Shown here in pieces: positions 8,955 through 17,761 of a stretch of DNA of 17,761 bases (its first letter is position 1; every line of letters starts with the position of its first letter). This DNA comes from Mycobacterium sp. (lineage in GTDB: Bacteria; Actinomycetota; Actinomycetes; Mycobacteriales; Mycobacteriaceae): positions 1 to 17,761 of the forward strand of contig JAOPWF010000617.1 in the NCBI GenBank assembly GCA_025965815.1, read 5' to 3'. Below the pieces are notes generated by a model. The model made no database searches. It was not told where the DNA came from and worked only from the letters and a program-made list of their open reading frames with translations. The translations under genes were made by a program, and so were the position numbers.

Positions 8955-9530
8955 GTGGGCTCGTCTAGTGGGAATACCCCCGACCGGGAATTGATGTCCG
9001 CGGCGGACGTCGGCCGCACCATTTCCCGCATCGCGCATCAGATAATCGAAAAGACAGCCCTCGACGCCCCCGACGCACCACGGGTCGTTCTGCTGGGCAT
9101 CCCGACCCGCGGCGTGACCCTGGCCGCCCGGTTGGCCCGCAACATCGGTGAATTCTCCGGCGTCGACGTCGCGCATGGCGCGCTGGACATCACGCTGTAC
9201 CGCGACGACCTGAACATCAAGCCGCCCCGTCCGCTGGAGTCGACGTCGATACCCGAAGGCGGCGTGGACGACGCGCTGGTGATCCTGGTCGACGACGTGC
9301 TGTACTCCGGCCGCTCGGTCCGCTCGGCGCTGGACGCGCTGCGGGATCTGGGTCGGCCGCGAGCGGTGCAGCTGGCGGTGCTGGTCGACCGCGGGCACCG
9401 CGAACTACCGCTGCGCGCGGACTACGTCGGCAAGAACGTGCCCACCTCGCGCAGCGAAAGCGTGCACGTGCTGCTCGCCGAACACGACCACCGCGACGGG
9501 GTCGTCATCAGCAGCGGGGAGGCGACGTGA
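8955..9530 (+). CDS. pyrR: Pyrimidine operon regulator / uracil phosphoribosyltransferase-like PyrR
   Basis: An RNA-binding regulator of the pyr operon that senses UMP/UTP and PRPP; family members can also convert uracil and PRPP to UMP. The 191-residue product has [20 protein letters not shown] at the N-terminus and the PRPP-binding motif [13 protein letters not shown] (109-121). The basic surface residues typical of the RNA-binding face ([25 protein letters not shown]) are present. GTG at 8955 was chosen because the resulting N-terminus resembles M. tuberculosis PyrR (193 residues). AAGGAGG ends 13 bases upstream, a long spacing. The in-frame ATG at 8994 is an alternative that would lose 13 residues. 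It is the first gene of the operon and its stop overlaps the pyrB GTG by 4 bases. Confidence 0.97.
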   Translation: MGSSSGNTPDRELMSAADVGRTISRIAHQIIEKTALDAPDAPRVVLLGIPTRGVTLAARLARNIGEFSGVDVAHGALDITLYRDDLNIKPPRPLESTSIPEGGVDDALVILVDDVLYSGRSVRSALDALRDLGRPRAVQLAVLVDRGHRELPLRADYVGKNVPTSRSESVHVLLAEHDHRDGVVISSGEAT

Positions 9531-10474
9531 GACACCTGTTGGCGGCGGGTGACCTGAGCCGCGATGAGGCCACCGCGATCCTCGACGACGCCGACCGGTT
9601 CGCCGAAGCGCTGCTGGGCCGTGAGGTCAAGAAGCTGCCCACGCTGCGCGGCCGCACCGTGATCACGATGTTCTACGAGAACTCGACCCGTACCCGGGTG
9701 TCGTTTGAGGTGGCGGGCAAGTGGATGAGCGCCGACGTGATCAACGTCAGCTCGTCGGGCTCGTCGGTGACCAAGGGCGAGTCACTGCGGGACACGGCGC
9801 TGACGCTGCGCGCCGCCGGGGCCGATGCGCTGATCATCCGGCATCCCGCCTCGGGTGCGGCCCAACAGCTCGCCGAGTGGACCGCCACCGCCGACGGCGG
9901 CCCGAGCGTGATCAACGCCGGCGACGGGACCCACGAGCACCCGACCCAGGCCCTGCTGGACGCGCTGACCATCCGGCAGCGGCTCGGCAGTGTCGAAGGT
10001 AAGCGGGTGGTGATCGTCGGCGACATCCTGCACAGCCGGGTGGCGCGGTCGAACGTGATGCTGCTCGACACGCTCGGCGCCGAGGTGGTGCTGGTGGCGC
10101 CCCCGACGCTGCTGCCGGTCGGCGTGGCCGGCTGGCCGGTCACGGTGTCACACGACCTGGACGCCGAGCTGCCGGTCGCCGACGCGGTGCTGATGCTGCG
10201 CGTTCAGGCCGAACGGATGACCGGCGGCTTCTTCCCGTCCGCCCGCGAGTACTCGGTGCTGTATGGACTTTCCGACCGCCGCCAGGCGATGCTGCCAGGA
10301 CACGCCGTCGTCCTGCACCCGGGCCCGATGTTGCGCGGCATGGAGATTTCGTCGTCGGTCGCCGACTCGTCGCAATCGGCGGTGCTGCAACAGGTTTCCA
10401 ACGGAGTGCATGTGCGGATGGCGGTGCTTTTCCACTTACTGGTCGGGGCGGAAGAGCGGGTGGTCAGCGCATGA
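9527..10474 (+). CDS. pyrB: Aspartate carbamoyltransferase, catalytic chain
   Basis: Condenses carbamoyl phosphate and aspartate to N-carbamoyl-L-aspartate, the committed step of pyrimidine synthesis. The 315-residue product has the carbamoyl-phosphate loop STRTR (53-57), HPASGAAQQ (106-114), HPTQ (138-141), the aspartate-domain loop LRVQAERM (224-231) and HPGP (264-267). These motifs make a complete catalytic chain. No pyrI regulatory subunit gene is nearby, as usual in actinobacteria, where the enzyme can associate with dihydroorotase. GTG at 9527 overlaps the pyrR stop (GTGA) and its own stop overlaps the pyrC ATG (ATGA), so translation should be coupled to the PyrR-controlled start. The identification is secure. 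Confidence 0.98.
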   Translation: MRHLLAAGDLSRDEATAILDDADRFAEALLGREVKKLPTLRGRTVITMFYENSTRTRVSFEVAGKWMSADVINVSSSGSSVTKGESLRDTALTLRAAGADALIIRHPASGAAQQLAEWTATADGGPSVINAGDGTHEHPTQALLDALTIRQRLGSVEGKRVVIVGDILHSRVARSNVMLLDTLGAEVVLVAPPTLLPVGVAGWPVTVSHDLDAELPVADAVLMLRVQAERMTGGFFPSAREYSVLYGLSDRRQAMLPGHAVVLHPGPMLRGMEISSSVADSSQSAVLQQVSNGVHVRMAVLFHLLVGAEERVVSA

Positions 10475-11763
10475 GTGTCCTGATCCGCGGGGTGCGGCCC
10501 TACGGCGAGGGTGAGCCGGTCGACGTGTTGGTCGATGACGGGCAGATCGCCGATATGGGTGCCGGGCTGAGCATTCCGGACGATGCCGACGTCGTCGACG
10601 CGTCCGGTCAGGTGCTCCTGCCCGGACTCGTGGACCTGCACACCCACCTGCGCGAGCCGGGTCGTGAAGACTCCGAAACCATCGAGACCGGTTCGACGGC
10701 AGCGGCCCTTGGCGGCTACACCGCGGTCTTCGCGATGGCCAATACCAACCCGGTCGCCGACAGCCCGGTGGTGACCGACCACGTCTGGCACCGCGGCCAG
10801 CAGGTGGGCCTGGTCGACGTGCACCCGGTCGGGGCGGTGACCGTCGGGCTGGCCGGCACCCAGCTTTCCGAGATGGGCATGATGGCCGCCGGCGCCGGAC
10901 AGGTACGGATGTTCTCCGACGACGGCAAGTGCGTGTACGACCCGCTGGTGATGCGCCGCGCACTGGAGTACGCCACCGGGCTCGGTGTGCTGATCGCCCA
11001 GCACGCCGAGGAACCCCGGCTGACCGTCGGCGCCGTCGCGCACGAGGGACCCAACGCCGCGCGGCTCGGCCTGTCCGGCTGGCCGCGCGCCGCCGAGGAG
11101 TCCATCGTCGCCCGCGACGCCCTGTTGGCCCGCGACGCCGGCGCACGGGTGCACATCTGCCACGCCTCCACGGCGGGCACCGTCGATATCATCAGATGGG
11201 CCAAGGAGCAGGGCATCTCGATCACCGCGGAGGTCACGCCCCATCACCTGATGCTCGACGACAGCCGACTGGCCAGCTACGACGGGGTGAATCGGGTCAA
11301 CCCGCCGCTGCGCGAGGCCGCCGACGCCGAGGCCCTGCGCCAGGCGCTGGCCGACGGCGTCCTCGACTGCGTGGCGACCGACCACGCCCCGCACGCCGAA
11401 CACGAAAAATGCGTCGAGTTTTCCGCGGCCCGCCCCGGCATGCTGGGCCTGCAGACGGCGCTTTCAGTGGTGGTGGAAACGATGGTCAACCCCGGGTTGC
11501 TGACTTGGCGCGACGTCGCCCGGGTGATGAGCGAGAACCCGGCCCGCATCGCCGGACTGCCCGATCACGGCAGGCCGCTGGCGATCGGGGAGCCGGCCAA
11601 CCTCACCGTCGTCGACCCCGATGCCACCTGGACCGTCGCCGGGCCGGAACTGGCCAGCAAGTCGGCCAACACGCCGTACGAGACGATGACGCTGCCCGTC
11701 ACCGTCACCCTGACGCTGCTGCGCGGCAAGGTCACCGCCCGTGACGGAAAGAGCCCGGCATGA
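10471..11763 (+). CDS. pyrC: Dihydroorotase, type I
   Basis: Cyclises N-carbamoyl-aspartate to dihydroorotate with a zinc centre. The 430-residue amidohydrolase has the metal motif DLHTHLRE (55-62; H57, H59), the NPVADSPV substrate region, D150/D151 in FSDDGK where type I enzymes carry the bridging aspartate, H178 (QHAE), H231 (CHAS), and D304 in ATDHAPH (302-308). The length and the N- and C-terminal beta domains ([11 protein letters not shown]... and [13 protein letters not shown]) are typical of the class. ATG at 10471 overlaps pyrB by 4 bases. Active type I dihydroorotases in several bacteria form complexes with the PyrB catalytic chain, and the overlapping genes fit that, but the complex is inferred here. 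The next gene starts after 31 bases. Confidence 0.97.
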   Translation: MSVLIRGVRPYGEGEPVDVLVDDGQIADMGAGLSIPDDADVVDASGQVLLPGLVDLHTHLREPGREDSETIETGSTAAALGGYTAVFAMANTNPVADSPVVTDHVWHRGQQVGLVDVHPVGAVTVGLAGTQLSEMGMMAAGAGQVRMFSDDGKCVYDPLVMRRALEYATGLGVLIAQHAEEPRLTVGAVAHEGPNAARLGLSGWPRAAEESIVARDALLARDAGARVHICHASTAGTVDIIRWAKEQGISITAEVTPHHLMLDDSRLASYDGVNRVNPPLREAADAEALRQALADGVLDCVATDHAPHAEHEKCVEFSAARPGMLGLQTALSVVVETMVNPGLLTWRDVARVMSENPARIAGLPDHGRPLAIGEPANLTVVDPDATWTVAGPELASKSANTPYETMTLPVTVTLTLLRGKVTARDGKSPA

Positions 11764-11794
11764 AGGCCGAGCGAGAAGCGAAGCGGGATCGCGC

Positions 11795-12331
11795 ATGAAC
11801 ACGGCAACCCTTGTCGCGTCGCTGATCATGGCCGCCATCGTGGCGCTGGTCATCGCCTTCCTGATCCAGCGGATGATGCGCGGCTGGCGCCGCCGAGCCG
11901 AACGCCAGGCCGAACTGGTCGGCGAACTGCCGCCACTGCCCGACCTTCTGGGCGGCGCGACCGTCGCACCCACAGCCGGTCTCTATGTCGGCAGCACGCT
12001 GGCGGAGTCTGATTCTCTTCGCGCAAGCGGCTCATCGCCAAGTTGGCTGGATCGCATCGCGGTCGGCGACCTCGGCTACCGCGCCAAGGCGGTGCTCACC
12101 CGCTATCCCGAGGGCATCCTGCTGGAACGCAGTGGGGCGACCCCGATCTGGATCCCGGAGGAGTCCATCACGGCGATTCGGACGGAAAAGGGGATCGCGG
12201 GTAAGGCGCTCACGCACCACGGCATTCTGGCCATCCGGTGGCGGCTGCCGTCGGGCACCGAGATCGACACCGGATTCCGCGGCAACGACCGCCGCGAGTA
12301 CGCGAACTGGCTCCAGGAGGACGCGGCGTGA
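11795..12331 (+). CDS. Membrane-anchored PH-like domain protein in the pyr operon, Rv1382 type
   Basis: A 178-residue protein with one N-terminal transmembrane helix (about 5-24, [19 protein letters not shown]) followed by a basic stop ([12 protein letters not shown]), so the rest is probably cytoplasmic. Residues about 75-175 read as a series of beta strands ([48 protein letters not shown]) with a final helix, a pattern like a bacterial PH domain. It lies between pyrC and carA as Rv1382 does in M. tuberculosis. The start ATG 11795 gives [10 protein letters not shown]; an in-frame ATG inside pyrC (11741) would only add a charged segment before the helix. The stop overlaps the carA GTG. Its role in a pyrimidine operon is unknown. 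Confidence 0.88.
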   Translation: MNTATLVASLIMAAIVALVIAFLIQRMMRGWRRRAERQAELVGELPPLPDLLGGATVAPTAGLYVGSTLAESDSLRASGSSPSWLDRIAVGDLGYRAKAVLTRYPEGILLERSGATPIWIPEESITAIRTEKGIAGKALTHHGILAIRWRLPSGTEIDTGFRGNDRREYANWLQEDAA

Positions 12332-13446
12332 CCCAAGCACTACTGGTCCTCGAGGACGGCCGGATCTTCACCGGGTCGCCGTTCGGCGCGCTTGGCCAGA
12401 CGCTCGGCGAAGCGGTGTTCAGCACCGGGATGTCGGGCTACCAGGAAACCCTCACCGACCCGAGCTATCACGGCCAGATCGTGGTGGCCACCGCGCCGCA
12501 GATCGGCAATACCGGCTGGAACCACGAGGACGCCGAGAGCCGCGGCGACAAGATCTGGGTGGCCGGTTATGCCGTGCGGGACCCGTCACCGCGGTCATCG
12601 AACTGGCGGGCCACCGGAACGCTGGACGACGAACTGGTCCGCCAGGGCATCGTCGGGATCGCCGGGATCGACACCAGGGCGCTGGTGCGCCACCTGCGCA
12701 GCCGCGGCTCGATGAAGGCCGGGGTGTTCTCCGGCGACGCTCTCGACGACGCCGAGGTGCTGCTGGAGCGGGTGCGCAGCCAGCCGTCGATGCTCGGCGC
12801 CGACCTGGCCGGCGAGGTCAGCACCGGCCGCACGTACGTCGTGGAACCCGAAGGGCCGCACCGGTACACCGTCGCCTCCCTTGACCTGGGCATCAAGACC
12901 AACACGCCGCGCAACTTCTCCCGCCGCGGCGTCCGCAGCTACGTGCTGCCGTCCTCGGCGACGTTTGAGCAGATCGCCGAACTGAGCCCGGACGGTGTAT
13001 TCCTGTCCAACGGGCCCGGTGACCCCGCCACCGCCGATCACGTGGTCGAGGTCACCCGCGACGTGCTGGGCGCCGGGATACCACTGTTCGGAATATGTTT
13101 CGGCAATCAGATTCTGGGCCGGGCACTGGGTCGCTCGACGTACAAGATGGTGTTCGGCCACCGCGGCATCAACGTCCCGGTGATGGACCACGCCACCGGC
13201 CGGGTCGCGATCACCGCGCAGAACCACGGCTTCGCGCTGGAAGGCGAGGCCGGTGAAGAATTCGACACCCCGTTCGGCAGGGCCGTCGTCAGTCACACCT
13301 GCGCCAACGACGGTGTGGTCGAGGGCATCAAACTCCTTGACGGGCGCGCCTTCTCGGTGCAGTACCACCCCGAGGCGGCGGCGGGCCCGCACGATGCGGA
13401 GTACCTGTTCGACCAGTTCATCGACGTACTGGGAGGGAAGCGCTAG
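12328..13446 (+). CDS. carA: Carbamoyl phosphate synthase, small (glutaminase) subunit
   Basis: Hydrolyses glutamine and passes ammonia to CarB. The 372-residue protein has the N-terminal CarA domain ([17 protein letters not shown], 31-47) and a C-terminal class I glutamine amidotransferase domain. Visible there are SNGPGDP (227-233), nucleophile C257 in GICFGNQ, and the H347/E349 pair in QYHPEA. The nucleophile elbow reads GICFGNQ rather than the common GICLGHQ. As far as I recall this is normal for mycobacteria and not a defect, since all three catalytic residues are present. GTG at 12328 is supported by AGGAGG (12315-12320) 7 bases upstream and by the 4-base overlap with the preceding gene; the frame open further upstream lies inside that gene. 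carB starts immediately after the stop. Confidence 0.98.
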   Translation: MTQALLVLEDGRIFTGSPFGALGQTLGEAVFSTGMSGYQETLTDPSYHGQIVVATAPQIGNTGWNHEDAESRGDKIWVAGYAVRDPSPRSSNWRATGTLDDELVRQGIVGIAGIDTRALVRHLRSRGSMKAGVFSGDALDDAEVLLERVRSQPSMLGADLAGEVSTGRTYVVEPEGPHRYTVASLDLGIKTNTPRNFSRRGVRSYVLPSSATFEQIAELSPDGVFLSNGPGDPATADHVVEVTRDVLGAGIPLFGICFGNQILGRALGRSTYKMVFGHRGINVPVMDHATGRVAITAQNHGFALEGEAGEEFDTPFGRAVVSHTCANDGVVEGIKLLDGRAFSVQYHPEAAAGPHDAEYLFDQFIDVLGGKR

Positions 13447-16785
<3,339 letters not shown>

Positions 16786-16787
16786 CG

Positions 16788-17606
16788 GTGTCCGGCACAT
16801 TCGGCCGCCGGCTGGCCGACGCGGTGGCCGCCCGCGGCCCGCTGTGCCTGGGCATCGACCCGCACCCGGAGTTGCTGAGCGCATGGGGTCTACCGAACAC
16901 ACCGGACGGACTGGTCACGTTCTGTGCGACGTGCGTCGAGGCGTTCGCCGGGTTCGCGGTGGTCAAACCCCAGGTCGCCTTTTTCGAGGCGTACGGCGCG
17001 GCGGGTTACACGGTGCTGGAATGGACCATCGCCACCCTGCGGGATGTCGGGGTGCTGGTGCTGGCCGACGCCAAGCGCGGAGACATCGGGTCCACCATGG
17101 CCGCCTACGCCGCCGCGTGGGCCGGTGAATCGCCGCTGGCCGCCGACGCGGTGACCGCGTCGCCCTATCTGGGGTTCGGCTCGTTGCGGCCGCTGCTCGA
17201 CACCGCCGCCGCGCACGGTCGGGGAGTCTTCGTCCTCGCCGCGACGTCGAACCCCGAAGGGGCGACGGTGCAGCGGGCCCAGGTCGGTGGCCGCACGGTA
17301 GCGCAGTCGATCGTCGATGCGGCGGCTGAAGTCAACCGGGCGGCGGAGGCACCCGGTTCTGTCGGTGTGGTCGTCGGAGCCACGCTGTCCGATGTCCCCG
17401 ATCTCAGCGACCTGGGCGGCCCCGTGCTGGTACCCGGGGTAGGCGCCCAGGGCGGCCGGCCCTACGCTCTCGGTGGACTGGGCGGGGCACTGCCGGGTCA
17501 GTTGCTGCCCGCGGTGTCCCGGGATGTGTTGCGCGCGGGACCGGACATCGCCGCATTGCGGGCGGCGGCGGAGCGAATGCGCGACGCGGTCGCCTACCTG
17601 GCCTGA
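16788..17606 (+). CDS. pyrF: Orotidine 5'-phosphate decarboxylase
   Basis: Decarboxylates OMP to UMP, the last step of de novo synthesis. The 272-residue product belongs to the longer actinobacterial type (PyrF subfamily 2), with [10 protein letters not shown] (21-30), [13 protein letters not shown] (58-70), the catalytic [16 protein letters not shown] (92-107; D94, K96 and D99), and VVGAT plus [10 protein letters not shown] near the phosphate site. Length matches M. tuberculosis PyrF (274 residues). GTG at 16788 starts 2 bases after the carB stop and [13 protein letters not shown] fits the family N-terminus; the gene probably depends on readthrough from carB. It is the last gene of the operon in this window. 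The integration host factor gene mihF often follows in mycobacteria but is not present before the window ends. Confidence 0.97.
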   Translation: MSGTFGRRLADAVAARGPLCLGIDPHPELLSAWGLPNTPDGLVTFCATCVEAFAGFAVVKPQVAFFEAYGAAGYTVLEWTIATLRDVGVLVLADAKRGDIGSTMAAYAAAWAGESPLAADAVTASPYLGFGSLRPLLDTAAAHGRGVFVLAATSNPEGATVQRAQVGGRTVAQSIVDAAAEVNRAAEAPGSVGVVVGATLSDVPDLSDLGGPVLVPGVGAQGGRPYALGGLGGALPGQLLPAVSRDVLRAGPDIAALRAAAERMRDAVAYLA

Positions 17607-17610
17607 TTCT

Positions 17611-17635
17611 TGCCGGTCGGCAGTTTCTTCCGGCA
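17611..17635 (+). terminator. Weak hairpin after pyrF
   Basis: TGCCGG (17611-17616) can pair with CCGGCA (17630-17635). Alternatively TGCC-GGTC-GGCA (17611-17622) forms a small hairpin followed by GTTTCTT. It begins 4 bases after the pyrF stop. The stems are short, so this is only a candidate terminator for the pyr operon. Confidence 0.3.
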
Positions 17636-17761
17636 GTGAGCCACGGGATTGACTGCAACGATCTGAGCGCCGGGGCCGACTTCGCCAACACCGTTTGCCG
17701 GCTCGTGCCGCCGCCACGCTCGGTCTCCTGTTCGTGCGTGGGTTCTGTTGGTCGAGATCAG
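17636..17761 (+). other. Possible partial reading frame at the window end
   Basis: From a GTG at 17636 the frame stays open to the window edge for 42 codons, starting VSHGIDCNDLSAGADFANTV and followed by CRLVPPP. The composition is plausible for a protein, but no family is recognised and no good Shine-Dalgarno is present. It could be a truncated or degraded gene or chance. Confidence 0.15.

Noticed and set aside
8994..8996. ATG as the pyrR start
   Set aside because: The upstream GTG at 8955 matches the usual mycobacterial PyrR N-terminus and lies next to the ribosome site within the PyrR leader. The ATG has no comparable ribosome site, so it is kept only as an alternative.
8859..9398. N-terminal extension of the methyltransferase frame on the minus strand
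   Set aside because: This part is antisense to pyrR and the PyrR leader, and the family N-terminus begins at the ATG at 8858.
10204..11403. 399-codon minus-strand frame over pyrB and pyrC
   Set aside because: Antisense shadow of two well-supported genes. No motif, and biased composition.
12238..12327. Upstream extension of the carA frame
   Set aside because: It lies inside the preceding gene. CarA starts at the GTG at 12328, with a good AGGAGG and a normal N-terminus.
13090..13120. CarA nucleophile elbow GICFGNQ instead of GICLGHQ, considered as a possible defect
   Set aside because: Cys, His and Glu of the triad are all present, and I recall the same elbow in mycobacterial CarA, so it is a lineage variant rather than a lesion.

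Overview
The window is GC-rich, its codons end mostly in G or C, it uses GTG starts freely, and gene ends overlap by 4 to 8 bases (ATGA/GTGA). Every recognisable protein reads as mycobacterial. The gene set and order point to a fast-growing mycobacterium (Mycolicibacterium type) and a chromosomal housekeeping locus, not a mobile or accessory island. No transposase, phage, CRISPR, tRNA or rRNA signal was seen.

Region 1 (about 1-3200, + strand) is the shikimate operon aroC-aroK-aroB. The expected fourth gene, type II dehydroquinase aroQ, is missing. In its place is a 16-codon ORF whose end looks like the AroQ C-terminus, so aroQ seems to have been removed by an internal deletion. AroK has an unusual basic, Pro/Ala-rich C-terminal tail. 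A long imperfect inverted repeat lies upstream of aroC.

Region 2 (3201-6405) holds a four-helix membrane protein on the minus strand (Rv2536 type). Divergent from it are pepQ (M24 peptidase), efp, nusB and a small two-helix membrane protein (Rv2532c type). The short divergent gap carries two mirror-image -10 elements, each 8 bases from a start codon, which suggests paired leaderless transcripts.

Region 3 (6406-8858) is the least conserved part. It has the decayed 3' end of an M23 peptidoglycan peptidase gene (in-frame stop plus frameshift). This is followed on the minus strand by a class C beta-lactamase-like serine hydrolase and a SAM-dependent methyltransferase (Rv1377c type), probably co-transcribed.

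Region 4 (8880-17606, + strand) is the complete de novo pyrimidine operon pyrR-pyrB-pyrC-(Rv1382-type membrane protein)-carA-carB-pyrF. It supplies carbamoyl phosphate (CarAB), carbamoyl aspartate (PyrB), dihydroorotate (PyrC) and UMP (PyrF); the dihydroorotate dehydrogenase and orotate phosphoribosyltransferase steps are not encoded here. A PyrR-binding RNA hairpin precedes pyrR, and its outer stem pairs with the pyrR Shine-Dalgarno sequence, so the operon can be read as feedback-controlled by translational repression. The last 155 bases hold only a weak hairpin and a possible partial reading frame.

No undescribed biological system was found. The most informative observations are the aroQ deletion scar, the PyrR leader, the decayed M23 gene, the AroK tail and the symmetric leaderless promoters.
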